A program made the translations under genes and the position numbers. A stretch of 18,404 nt of DNA from an uncultured Hyphomicrobiales bacterium. GTDB lineage: Bacteria; Pseudomonadota; Alphaproteobacteria; Rhizobiales; Beijerinckiaceae. Location of the stretch: NCBI GenBank assembly GCA_903932565.1, contig CAIZGQ010000249.1, positions 1 through 18,404 on the forward strand, read 5' to 3'. Shown piece after piece: positions 1 to 7,641 of this stretch (the stretch's first letter is position 1; every line of letters starts with the position of its first letter). A model generated the notes under the pieces. The model was given only the letters and a program-made list of their open reading frames with translations. It was not told where the DNA came from and made no database searches.

Positions 1-830
1 CTTTTGCCCTTGCGCTCCTGGCCCGTATTCACGTGCGCAAAGATATCGCCAATTTTACCAATGCTGATCAATGTGCGCTTGGCTTTGATCAAGCTTTCGA
101 GCAGATTTCCGGGCGGCGGCAGAACCGCAAAATCCTTGCGGTTGGATGTGCGAACAAAGTCCTGTTTGTTTGAGCCAACGAACGGCCGGGCAATGACGCG
201 TGCAACATTCAGCCGATCACAGAGCGTGCGGGCGATGCGGCACGTTTCGTAAAGCCGGTCCAGGCCAAAATGCTCTTCATGGGCCGCGATCTGAAAAACG
301 GAATCTGCAGATGTGTAGCAGATCGGCCTGCCGGACTTGTGACTGTCTTCGCCAAGCTCTTCGATAATGGTGATGCCGGAGGCGTGGCAATTGCCAAGAA
401 TGCCGGGCAGGCCTGCGTCTTTGATCAAAGCCTGTGTCAGTACGGCAGGAAAGGCCGGCTTTGCATCGGGAAAGAGATGAAACGCTTTGGCGGCTGGCGC
501 GCCCGTCATCTCCCAATGGCCGGACGGCGTGTCCTTGCCGGGCGTGACTTCAATCGCAAATCCCCATTGTCCTGTGGGCGGGATTTTGAGGTCAAGACCG
601 GGCGGCATATGGCCTGTTGAGGCTTGAGCCGCGGCTCCAAGTCCGCGCGCGGCAAGATGTGGCAGGTGCAATGGGCCGTGACGGACGCCATCCCGGTTGG
701 CGCGTCCGTCTGCACAGGCTTGCGCAATGTGTCCCAGCGTGTCGGCTCCTTCGTCGCCAAACAAAGCGGCATCATGTGCCGCGCCGATCCCGACCGAGTC
801 GAGAACCAAAAGCACGGCGCGGCCGATCAC
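1..830 (-). CDS. deoB: Phosphopentomutase, C-terminal part cut by window edge
   Basis: Interconverts ribose (or deoxyribose) 1-phosphate and 5-phosphate in cytoplasmic nucleoside salvage. The minus frame is open from a GTG at 830 to the window edge, giving 276 codons of a family usually about 400 long. Visible family motifs are LVLDSVGIG near the N-terminus (metal-binding Asp), GADTLGHIA, GKDTPSGHWEM (the region of the phosphorylated Thr), NCHASG, YTSADSVFQIA and RVIARPFVG, in the expected order for the alkaline phosphatase-like metalloenzyme fold with its inserted cap. The GTG is chosen because the IGRAVLLVLDS that follows matches the usual DeoB N-terminus. It overlaps the yejF stop by four bases (GTGA), so translation is probably coupled to yejF. 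Identity is very secure; whether the missing end is intact cannot be seen. Confidence 0.93.
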   Translation of the reverse strand, partial: MIGRAVLLVLDSVGIGAAHDAALFGDEGADTLGHIAQACADGRANRDGVRHGPLHLPHLAARGLGAAAQASTGHMPPGLDLKIPPTGQWGFAIEVTPGKDTPSGHWEMTGAPAAKAFHLFPDAKPAFPAVLTQALIKDAGLPGILGNCHASGITIIEELGEDSHKSGRPICYTSADSVFQIAAHEEHFGLDRLYETCRIARTLCDRLNVARVIARPFVGSNKQDFVRTSNRKDFAVLPPPGNLLESLIKAKRTLISIGKIGDIFAHVNTGQERKGK

Positions 831-2476
831 GCATCCACCGTGGGAAGCGCTGTGGTCTCGATGTGAAAAGCCGCTGCAAACAAAGCCTTTGTGTAATCTG
901 ATTGCGGCGATGCGAAGACCTCTGTCGCGACACCCTGTTCCACAACCTTGCCGTTGCGCATAACGATGATGTCTGTTGCTAGCGCCCGCACCACCTTCAG
1001 ATCATGGCTGATGAACACGTAAGCCAGATTGCGGCGCACCTGCAGGTCGCGCAACAGATCGACAATCTGCGCCTGCACCGACATATCGAGCGCGGATGTG
1101 GGTTCATCCAGAACAATGAACTTCGGCTCAAGCGCCATGGCGCGTGCGATGGCAATGCGTTGGCGCTGACCGCCGGAAAACTCGTGCGGATATCGATCCA
1201 TGGCGGAGGGATCAAGGCCTGTGTCGGCCAACGCGCGCGCAATGATATCGCGACGTTCCAGTGCCGTGCTGCCGCGCTTTTGCACCAGCAACCCTTCTTC
1301 CACGATGTCAGAGACCGACATGCGCGGCGACAGTGACCCGTAAGGGTCCTGAAACACGATCTGCAAATCGCGCCGCAGTGGCCGCATGGCTTTGGATGTG
1401 AGCGCATCAATGCGCTGACCCAAATACAGAATGGGACCTTCACTGCGAATGAGACGAAGCAGGGCCAAGCCAAGCGTTGTCTTGCCCGATCCCGACTCGC
1501 CCACAACGCCCAAGGTTTGGCCTGCGCGCACCTTGATCGAGATGCCATCAACCGCCTTCACATGGCCGATTGTCTTGCGCAGAAAGCCACGCTTGATCGG
1601 GTACCACACCTTGAGATTGTCGGTTTCCACAATCACGGGGGCGGAAGCGTCTGCCGACACGGCCTTGCCCTTGGGTTCCGCCGCCAGGAGTGCCTTGGTG
1701 TAGGGATGCTGCGGATTGTCAAAGATGGCGACCACAGGCCCAGCTTCCACGATGCGGCCGTGCTGCATCACGCAGACATCATCCGCGATTTTTCGCACAA
1801 TGCCCAGATCGTGGGTGATGAAGAGCATCGCCATGCCAAGCTTTGTCTGCAGATCGCGCAGCAGGGTCAGGATTTGCGCCTGCACCGTCACATCAAGCGC
1901 GGTGGTTGGTTCATCCGCGATGAAGAGATCCGGCCTATTGGCAAGTGCCATGGCAATCATCACACGCTGACGCTGGCCGCCCGACAATTGATGCGGATAA
2001 GCGCCAAGCCTTGTTTCCGGCTGTGGAATGCCGACTTCTTCCATCAGGGCGATCACACGGGCGCGCCGCGCAGATGCGCCAGACATGCCATGCAATTCCA
2101 GAATCTCGCCAATCTGCTGGGCAATTGTGTGCAGTGGATTGAGCGAGGTCATCGGCTCCTGAAACACCATGGTGATGGATTTGCCGCGCACGCGGCGCAA
2201 CTCGTCTTCACTGGCCAGACGCAGATCGCGACCCTGAAACAGGATTTCGCCAGATGGATAGATGGCGGATGTTGCGCCCATGAGGCCTGGGATGGACAGC
2301 GCGGTGATGGATTTGCCGGAGCCCGATTCCCCGACAAGGGCTAACGTGCGGCCACGCGCCAGCGTGAAGGAAACATCCTGCACGGCAGGGACTTGTTTGC
2401 CACCCTGCCGAAACGAGATCGATAGATTGCGCACATCCAGCAAAGGTTCTTGTGGCATGGCGGGGCGATCAGTCAT
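827..2476 (-). CDS. yejF: Peptide ABC transporter, double ATP-binding subunit YejF
   Basis: Cytoplasmic motor of the YejABEF peptide importer: two nucleotide-binding domains in one 549-residue chain (E. coli YejF is about 530). Domain 1 has Walker A GESGSGKS (49-56), signature LSGGQ (164-168), Walker B LFIADEP (184-190) and switch His222. Domain 2 has GESGSGKT (326-333), FSGGQ (433-437), FIVLDEP (453-459) and His491. Both sites look catalytically complete. NPQHPYTKALL (254-264) is the oligopeptide-transporter extension found in Opp/Dpp-type ATPases. The ATG lies 9 bases after the yejE stop, with GAGGG at 2483-2487 and a 6-base spacer. Known homologues import microcin C in E. coli and protect Brucella and rhizobia against host peptides. 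The substrate here is not shown by the sequence. A GsiA/DppDF-type double ATPase is the alternative, but the yejABE context decides. Confidence 0.93.
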   Translation of the reverse strand: MTDRPAMPQEPLLDVRNLSISFRQGGKQVPAVQDVSFTLARGRTLALVGESGSGKSITALSIPGLMGATSAIYPSGEILFQGRDLRLASEDELRRVRGKSITMVFQEPMTSLNPLHTIAQQIGEILELHGMSGASARRARVIALMEEVGIPQPETRLGAYPHQLSGGQRQRVMIAMALANRPDLFIADEPTTALDVTVQAQILTLLRDLQTKLGMAMLFITHDLGIVRKIADDVCVMQHGRIVEAGPVVAIFDNPQHPYTKALLAAEPKGKAVSADASAPVIVETDNLKVWYPIKRGFLRKTIGHVKAVDGISIKVRAGQTLGVVGESGSGKTTLGLALLRLIRSEGPILYLGQRIDALTSKAMRPLRRDLQIVFQDPYGSLSPRMSVSDIVEEGLLVQKRGSTALERRDIIARALADTGLDPSAMDRYPHEFSGGQRQRIAIARAMALEPKFIVLDEPTSALDMSVQAQIVDLLRDLQVRRNLAYVFISHDLKVVRALATDIIVMRNGKVVEQGVATEVFASPQSDYTKALFAAAFHIETTALPTVDA

Positions 2477-2485
2477 TCCGCACCC

Positions 2486-3688
2486 TCATGAAAATGTTTT
2501 GCGGGGATCGAAGGCATCGCGCACAGCCTCTCCCACAAAAACCAGAAGCGAGAGCATCAGCGCAATGATGCAAAAGCCCGTCAATGCCAGCCAAGGGGCT
2601 TCAAGGTTCGACTTGCCTTGCAGCAGCAATTCACCAAGCGAGGCCGAGCCCGGCGGTAGGCCAAGACCCAGGAAATCCAAAGATGTCAGCGTTGTGATGG
2701 ATGCGTTCACCACAAAAGGTAAGAACGTCAGCGTCGCCACCATCGCATTGGGCAGGAGATGCCGGTACATGATCATGGCGTTCGACAGGCCAAGCGCACG
2801 CGCTGCATTCACATATTCAAAATTGCGGGCGCGGAGAAATTCCGCGCGCACCACGTGGACAAGCGACACCCACGAAAACAGCAGCAGAATGAAAAGGAGA
2901 ATGAAGAAGCCCGGTGTGATGATCGAGGACACGATGATGAGGAGATATAGTCGCGGCAAGGACGACCAGATCTCGATAAAGCGCTGCATCAGGAGATCAA
3001 CCCAGCCGCCGAAATAGCCCTGCACAGCGCCTGCCAGAATACCGACAACCGAAGATATGCCTGCCAGAATGAGGCCAAACAGGATTGAGACGCGAAAGCC
3101 ATAGATCAGCCGCGCCACCACGTCGCGTGCGTCGGCATCGGTTCCAAGCCAGTTCCATTCAAGATCACGGCAGGACGCCTTGGGATCTTCGTGACCGAGT
3201 TTCTTCTCAACCGCTGGCCGGCATTGTGCATCGCTTAGCATCCATGTCGGCGCGGATGGCGCTGGTGTTGGCACATCCAGATGATGCGTGCCGTAGGAAA
3301 AGCGGATCGGCGGCCACAGCGTCCAGCCGTGGGCTGCGATCTCAGCCGCAATGGTCGGATCGCGGTAATCTGTCGTTGCCAAAAATCCGCCGAACTTTTC
3401 CTCCGGATAATCGCGCATCACCGGAAACAAAAGTTCACCCTTGTAGACAGCCAGGATCGGCCGATCATTGGCGATGAACTCGGCAAACAGCGACAGCACA
3501 AACAGGGCGAGAAAAATCCAAAGCGACCACCAGCCACGGCGATTGCTGCGGAAATTGTCGAGCCTGCGCTGATTGACCGGCGTCAGCTTCAGAAAGCCCT
3601 GAGGTGGCAAGGCCGGTGCGAGTGCGGTGCGCGAGCCTGCATCGAGCACATCTGTGCGCTCTGGTGTTGGCTGGGCAACGTCTGACAT
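2486..3688 (-). CDS. yejE: Peptide ABC transporter permease YejE
   Basis: Inner-membrane permease of the YejABEF importer, 400 residues from the chosen start. One membrane segment near residues 53-73 is followed by a long periplasmic stretch with the Yej-type sequence NDRPILAVYKGELLFPV, then a block of about five membrane segments (about 200-395) with the EAA-type ATPase-contact loop around EYVNAARALGLSNA. E. coli YejE is about 341; the extra length lies in the N-terminal tail and in an insert around APTWMLSDAQCRP, which I believe is common in alphaproteobacterial versions. An in-frame ATG at 3709 exists, but the ribosome binding site GGGAGG (3695-3700) lies downstream of it and six bases before the ATG at 3688, so the latter is taken. 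The start follows the yejB stop by one base, so the two are probably translationally coupled. Confidence 0.92.
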   Translation of the reverse strand: MSDVAQPTPERTDVLDAGSRTALAPALPPQGFLKLTPVNQRRLDNFRSNRRGWWSLWIFLALFVLSLFAEFIANDRPILAVYKGELLFPVMRDYPEEKFGGFLATTDYRDPTIAAEIAAHGWTLWPPIRFSYGTHHLDVPTPAPSAPTWMLSDAQCRPAVEKKLGHEDPKASCRDLEWNWLGTDADARDVVARLIYGFRVSILFGLILAGISSVVGILAGAVQGYFGGWVDLLMQRFIEIWSSLPRLYLLIIVSSIITPGFFILLFILLLFSWVSLVHVVRAEFLRARNFEYVNAARALGLSNAMIMYRHLLPNAMVATLTFLPFVVNASITTLTSLDFLGLGLPPGSASLGELLLQGKSNLEAPWLALTGFCIIALMLSLLVFVGEAVRDAFDPRKTFS

Positions 3689-3689
3689 C

Positions 3690-4784
3690 TCAGACCTCCC
3701 GCGTTTCAAAATCGATGCGCGGGTCGATCCACGTGTACATGAGATCCGAGATCAGATTGACGACGAGGCCGAGCAACGAGAAAATGAAAAGATTGGCGAA
3801 GACGACCGGGTAGTCGCGGTTCATGATGGATTCGTAAGACAGGAGCCCAAGTCCATCGAGAGAAAATATGGTCTCAATCAACAGCGCGCCGGTGAAGAAC
3901 GCGGCGACGAAAGCACCGGGAAATCCGGCGATCACGATCATCATGGCATTGCGAAACACATGGCCGTAGAGCACGCGTGTTTCCGACAGGCCCTTCATCC
4001 GCGCGGTCAGGACATATTGCTTGCGGATTTCGTCGAGAAACGAATTCTTGGTCAGGAACGTCGCCGTCGCGAATGAATCGATCACCATTGCCGTGACGGG
4101 CAGCGTGATATGCCAAAGGTAGTCGGTGATTTTCCCAAAAAAGGACAGCGAGGCAAAATTGTCCGAATAAAGCCCGCGCGACGGGAAGATTTGCCAAAAC
4201 GAGCCACCCGCAAACAGAACAATCAGAAGGATGGCAAACAGAAAGCTGGGGATCGCATAGCCAACGATGATGACGCCGGACGTCCACACATCAAAGCGCG
4301 AGCCATCCTTCATTGCCTTGCGAATGCCCAGCGGGATGGAGATTGCGTAGGACAGAAGCGTCATCCAGAGCCCCAGCGAAATCGACACAGGTAGCTTTTG
4401 GCCAATCAGCGTGAGCACATCGACATCGCGAAAGTAAGAGCGGCCAAAATCAAACCGCAAATAATGCGTCAGCATCAGCCAGAAGCGTTCGGGCGCTGGC
4501 TTGTCAAAGCCGAACTGCTTTTCAAGTTCGGCAATGAATTTCGGATCAAGCCCCTGCGCGCCGCGATAGCGTGAATCGCCGCCCTGCGCGTTGGCTGCAT
4601 TGCCAAGGTCGCCGCCACCACCGCCAAAACGCGATGTGGCACCCTGGTCCTGCCCCTGCAATTGTGCCAGCACGCGCTCCACCGGCCCGCCCGGTGCAAA
4701 TTGCACAACCGTGAAAGAGATCAGCAAAATGCCGAGAATTGTCGGGATCATGAGGAGGAGACGGCGGGCAATGTAAGCAAGCAT
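3690..4784 (-). CDS. yejB: Peptide ABC transporter permease YejB
   Basis: Second inner-membrane permease of the YejABEF importer. It has 364 residues, the same length as E. coli YejB. It opens with a basic N-terminus and a membrane segment (LLLMIPTILGILLISFTVV). A Gly/Gln-rich linker around residues 40-75 follows, then the permease domain with five further hydrophobic segments. The cytoplasmic ATPase-contact loop is around QYVLTARMKGLSETRVL, and the chain ends in DPRIDFE. DppB/OppB-type permeases have the same fold, but length and neighbours favour YejB. The start lies 64 bases downstream of the yejA stop. The nearest strong ribosome binding site, AGGAGG at 4798-4803, is 13 bases from the ATG, longer than usual, and no nearer in-frame start exists. 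Translation may be less efficient than for its neighbours. Confidence 0.92.
   Translation of the reverse strand: MLAYIARRLLLMIPTILGILLISFTVVQFAPGGPVERVLAQLQGQDQGATSRFGGGGGDLGNAANAQGGDSRYRGAQGLDPKFIAELEKQFGFDKPAPERFWLMLTHYLRFDFGRSYFRDVDVLTLIGQKLPVSISLGLWMTLLSYAISIPLGIRKAMKDGSRFDVWTSGVIIVGYAIPSFLFAILLIVLFAGGSFWQIFPSRGLYSDNFASLSFFGKITDYLWHITLPVTAMVIDSFATATFLTKNSFLDEIRKQYVLTARMKGLSETRVLYGHVFRNAMMIVIAGFPGAFVAAFFTGALLIETIFSLDGLGLLSYESIMNRDYPVVFANLFIFSLLGLVVNLISDLMYTWIDPRIDFETREV
3695..3700 (-). promoter_or_regulatory. Ribosome binding site deciding the yejE start
   Basis: GGGAGG on the minus strand, six bases before the ATG at 3688. The earlier ATG at 3709 lies upstream of it, so the shorter protein is favoured. 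Confidence 0.75.
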
Positions 4785-4797
4785 GGAGCGGGGCCAA

Positions 4798-4803
4798 CCT
4801 CCT
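4798..4803 (-). promoter_or_regulatory. Distant ribosome binding site of yejB
   Basis: AGGAGG on the minus strand, but 13 bases from the yejB ATG at 4784 instead of the usual 5 to 9. The sequence between holds no other in-frame start. Confidence 0.5.
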
Positions 4804-4848
4804 ATTGAGTGCGGCGGGTGAGATCATGTTTTAGCGCAAGTTCAAAGT

Positions 4849-6780
4849 TCAGCCTTCCATGCCGAGGGCTTTTGCTTTTTCTGCATTCCACCACCAGATG
4901 CCCGGCGCACCTGTGCCAAATTTCGGTTGTTCGGGCGGGCGCTCAAACACATCCCAATGGGCGATGAGGCTGACGTCGCGATACCACATGGGAATCCAGT
5001 AGCGCCCCGCGCGTAGCAGGCGATCAAGACAGCGGCAGGCAATGTTGAGATCGGCCCGTGTTTCCGCCTTTGAAATGATGTCGAGCATCGCGTCAATGGC
5101 AGGGTCCGAGATGCCGGCAAGGTTGCGTGAGCCCGGCGTTTTGGCTGCATCAGACCCATAGACGATACGCAGGCCATCGCCGGGTGTCGACGAGCCGCCC
5201 ATGGCATTGACCACGACATCAAAATCAAACGCATCCAGCCGACGCTTGTATTGCGCTGAATCCACAAGGCGGCTTGTGCAGGCAATGCCGAGTTTGCGCA
5301 GGTTGGCCTGGAACGGTTCTGTATGGGGCTGCAGCGCCGGGTTTGAATCCAGGAATTCAATGACGAACGGCTGGCCATTGGGCAGCTTCAGCGTGGACCC
5401 CTCGCGCTTGCAACCAGCGGCCTTCAGGAGATCATCGGCCTTGCGCAGCAGATTGCGGTCCGACCCAGAGCCATCGGAAACCGGTGGCATCCAGGGTTCA
5501 TTGAACACCTCATCTGGAACCTTGCCACGCCACGGCTCAAGAAGTTTCAGTTCGTCGGGTGAGGGCTTGCCACTCGCCTTCATGTCGGAATTGTCGAAAA
5601 AGGAAGTCAGGCGCTTGTAGGTGGAGAACATGATGTTCTTGTTCGTCCACTCGAAATCAAACGCATAAGCAAGGGCCTCGCGGATGCGCGGGTCCTGAAA
5701 CTGCGGACGACGGATGTTGAGATACCAGCCCTGGCTCGCGGTTGGTGCGCCGCTGTGCAATTGCTCTTTCTTCACGCGGCCATCGCGCACGGCGGGAAAG
5801 TCGTAAGCGAGCGCCCAGAATTTTGCGGTATATTCTTCGTTGAAGTTCAGGCGGCCGGACTTGAAGTCCTCGAACGCCGGTGTGCGGTCGCGGTAATAGG
5901 AATAGCTGAGCCGGTCAAAGTTGTTTTGCCCAACATTGACGGGCAGATTTTCGGCCCAGTAGGTCTTGACGCGCTCAAATTCCACAAACCGGCCTTGCTC
6001 ATAGCGGCTGAGTTTGTAGGGACCTGACCCCAGCGGTGCCTCAAGCGTCGAGGCTTCAAAATCGCGGCCCTTCCACCAGGCCGCAGAAAAGATCGGCAGG
6101 CCCGCCACAAACAAATGAATGTCGCGCGCCCGCTGCGGCGTAAATTTCACGAGGAGCGTGCCATCGAGTTGTGCCTCTGCACTGGCGAGTTCGCGCAGCA
6201 GCGAGCGAAACACCGGATGGCCCTTGGTCTTCAGAATATTGATGGAGAAGGCGGCATCTTCGGCACGAAGCGGTGAGCCGTCGTGGAATTTTGCTTCGGG
6301 CCGTAGCATGAATCGATAGGTCAATCGGTCAGCAGACCAGCGCACCGATTTTGCCACAAGACCATAGAGCGCATCGGGCTCGTCGCCCGAGCCGGTCATC
6401 AGCGTGTCGAAGGTCGCATCCATGCCCGCGGCACCATCGCCCTTGAACACATAGATGTTGAACGTGTCGAACGTCTCAAAATTCTGGTTGCCGGTGGTGT
6501 TCTTGATCTGGATGGACAGCAAGCCCCCCTTGGGGGCCTTCGGGTTCACATAGCGAAAGTGCGGAAAATCCGCCGGCATCTGCAGCTCGCCGAATGTCGA
6601 AAGGCCGTGGCGCTCGGTCTCGGGGCCCTCTGCTGCAAGAGTCTCCGCCGCAAAACTTGCGACGCTCGTGCCCAGAAGCGTGCTCGTGGCGGGAAGCACG
6701 CGCTGGAGCGTCAGCCGAGCCAACAGGCTCCCAAAAGCTGCTGTGCCGCGCTGCAGGGCGGATCGGCGCGAGACGGACAT
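4849..6780 (-). CDS. yejA: Peptide ABC transporter periplasmic binding protein YejA
   Basis: Captures the peptide in the periplasm and hands it to YejB/YejE. The chain is 643 residues, a family 5 extracellular solute-binding protein (SBP_bac_5) with the YejA-type sequence FRYVNPKAPKGG after the leader. The N-terminus is basic with SRRSALQRG, followed by an uncharged stretch ending near SFAAETLA. This looks like a twin-arginine signal with cleavage near residues 40-50, but the hydrophobic core is interrupted by an Arg, so Tat use is an inference. The start is set at the ATG at 6780 because AAGGAG (6790-6795) is 9 bases upstream; a TTG three codons earlier would abut the binding site. It is first in the yejABEF-deoB unit; a weak promoter candidate is at 6828-6856. 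Confidence 0.92.
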   Translation of the reverse strand: MSVSRRSALQRGTAAFGSLLARLTLQRVLPATSTLLGTSVASFAAETLAAEGPETERHGLSTFGELQMPADFPHFRYVNPKAPKGGLLSIQIKNTTGNQNFETFDTFNIYVFKGDGAAGMDATFDTLMTGSGDEPDALYGLVAKSVRWSADRLTYRFMLRPEAKFHDGSPLRAEDAAFSINILKTKGHPVFRSLLRELASAEAQLDGTLLVKFTPQRARDIHLFVAGLPIFSAAWWKGRDFEASTLEAPLGSGPYKLSRYEQGRFVEFERVKTYWAENLPVNVGQNNFDRLSYSYYRDRTPAFEDFKSGRLNFNEEYTAKFWALAYDFPAVRDGRVKKEQLHSGAPTASQGWYLNIRRPQFQDPRIREALAYAFDFEWTNKNIMFSTYKRLTSFFDNSDMKASGKPSPDELKLLEPWRGKVPDEVFNEPWMPPVSDGSGSDRNLLRKADDLLKAAGCKREGSTLKLPNGQPFVIEFLDSNPALQPHTEPFQANLRKLGIACTSRLVDSAQYKRRLDAFDFDVVVNAMGGSSTPGDGLRIVYGSDAAKTPGSRNLAGISDPAIDAMLDIISKAETRADLNIACRCLDRLLRAGRYWIPMWYRDVSLIAHWDVFERPPEQPKFGTGAPGIWWWNAEKAKALGMEG

Positions 6781-6789
6781 GCGTGGCAA

Positions 6790-6795
6790 CTCCTT
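6790..6795 (-). promoter_or_regulatory. Ribosome binding site deciding the yejA start
   Basis: AAGGAG on the minus strand, with nine bases to the ATG at 6780. The alternative TTG at 6789 would directly touch this site and is rejected. Confidence 0.7.
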
Positions 6796-6827
6796 CAGCC
6801 GGTGACAGGCTGGATGATTCGCCGAGG

Positions 6828-6856
6828 ATTATGTCGCTTTTTGTGGCCACCGCCAG
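6828..6856 (-). promoter_or_regulatory. Possible promoter of the yej operon
   Basis: A minus-strand CATAAT (6828-6833) matches the sigma-70 -10 box at five of six positions. A 17-base spacer leads to CTGGCG (6851-6856), a poor -35 box. It sits about 50 bases upstream of the yejA start in the only gap that can hold the operon promoter. This is weak evidence from pattern alone; another sigma factor could be used. Confidence 0.3.
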
Positions 6857-6894
6857 TCGCGTGGGCGTACGCGTCCATTTGCGGCCAAAGGCGC

Positions 6895-6923
6895 AAACGA
6901 AAACGGCAGGCCTGAGCCTGCCG
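6895..6923 (-). terminator. Intrinsic terminator of cycM
   Basis: A perfect 8-base inverted repeat, CGGCAGGC/GCCTGCCG, with a 4-base loop (6904-6923) is followed on the minus strand by TTTTCGTTT (6895-6903). It begins about 30 bases past the cycM stop. A GC-rich stem followed by a U-rich run is a standard Rho-independent terminator. It separates cycM from the yej operon, whose promoter must therefore lie between it and yejA. Confidence 0.8.
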
Positions 6924-6953
6924 CATGAGATCTGGTGGTGGCGAAAAGACCGC

Positions 6954-7487
6954 TCAGTTGGGAAGCGGGGCCGGGCTATCGGACATGCTGCGCAGATAGG
7001 CCTCGATGTCGGCCCGGTGCTGCGGGTCCTTTTCGCCCGCGTAGCCCATCTTGGTGCCAGCCGCGTAGCCCTTGGGGTTGGCGATGAACTTGTTGATGTT
7101 CTCAAACGACCACTGGCCGCCCATCTTGGTCAATGTTTCCGAATATTGGAAACCGGCCATCGAGGCGACCGGACGGTTGACGACGCCATAGAGCGGTGGT
7201 CCGACCTTCACCGCGCCACCCTTGTCGAAGCTGTGGCAGGTGGCGCAGGCCTTGGCATAACCCTCGCCGCGCTTGGCATCGGCTTTTGCCATGAGAACCG
7301 GGAGCGGCTCGCCCGCATCGGCGACGGCTGCAACGGCCACCGGCTCGGCAGCGCCAGCCAGCTCATAGCCGGGCTTGGCAGGCTTTTCGATGTGGAAAAG
7401 CACGTCCGCGAAGATTCCCAGGCCCATGGTCACGAGCAATGCGCTCAGGAGACCGCCGGCATGTTTGTTGATTTCGTGGGAATCCAT
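6954..7487 (-). CDS. cycM: Membrane-anchored cytochrome c, CycM type
   Basis: Electron carrier at the periplasmic face of the inner membrane; in rhizobia CycM serves electron flow toward terminal oxidases. The 177-residue chain starts with a short hydrophilic end and one hydrophobic segment (about 11-31), which probably stays as an uncleaved anchor. An Ala/Pro-rich linker follows, then a class I cytochrome c domain with the haem attachment motif CATCH (81-85). Met147 in GTKMGYAG is the probable sixth haem ligand. A longer frame begins 29 codons upstream, but those residues are Arg/Pro-rich and the ATG at 7487 has AGGAG (7498-7502) ten bases before it. It is transcribed alone, divergent from kdsB, and ends at a clear terminator. 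The cycM-kdsB-pheA neighbourhood is, as I recall, conserved in rhizobia. Confidence 0.88.
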   Translation of the reverse strand: MDSHEINKHAGGLLSALLVTMGLGIFADVLFHIEKPAKPGYELAGAAEPVAVAAVADAGEPLPVLMAKADAKRGEGYAKACATCHSFDKGGAVKVGPPLYGVVNRPVASMAGFQYSETLTKMGGQWSFENINKFIANPKGYAAGTKMGYAGEKDPQHRADIEAYLRSMSDSPAPLPN

Positions 7488-7497
7488 CGAAGGGGTG

Positions 7498-7502
7498 CTC
7501 CT
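7498..7502 (-). promoter_or_regulatory. Ribosome binding site deciding the cycM start
   Basis: AGGAG on the minus strand with a 10-base spacer to the ATG at 7487. It lies inside the longer reading frame, so it supports the shorter membrane-anchored product. Confidence 0.6.
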
Positions 7503-7582
7503 GCTGTCAGGCGGCTTGGTCACCGGCCGGGTGATCGGCCTAGCGACCTCCGGTCGCGCTTGTGGCGTTCGCAATAACCGCT

Positions 7583-7610
7583 TTCACGCTGCCTTGGCAA
7601 CTCGTATAAG
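7583..7610 (+). promoter_or_regulatory. Possible promoter of kdsB-pheA
   Basis: TTCACG (7583-7588) and TATAAG (7605-7610) are separated by 16 bases. They match sigma-70 boxes at four and five of six positions. Transcription would start near 7617, leaving a leader of about 25 bases before the kdsB ATG. No good ribosome binding site precedes that ATG. Confidence 0.35.
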
Positions 7611-7641
7611 CGGCGCTCTTCTTGCTACTTTTTGACGCCAG

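Noticed and set aside
1..830. deoB as a broken gene, because no long ATG-started frame is present
   Set aside because: Read from the GTG at 830, the frame is open to the window edge and carries all expected motifs in order. It is cut by the window, not by a frameshift.
1517..2344. A 275-codon plus-strand open frame opposite yejF
   Set aside because: It lies wholly antisense to a well-supported ABC ATPase, is rich in His, Arg and Cys with no family motif, and is the kind of frame GC-rich genes leave open on the other strand.
6594..7577. A 327-codon plus-strand open frame across the yejA start and cycM
   Set aside because: It runs antisense through two recognised genes, a terminator and a promoter region. 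Its product has no recognisable domain or signal.
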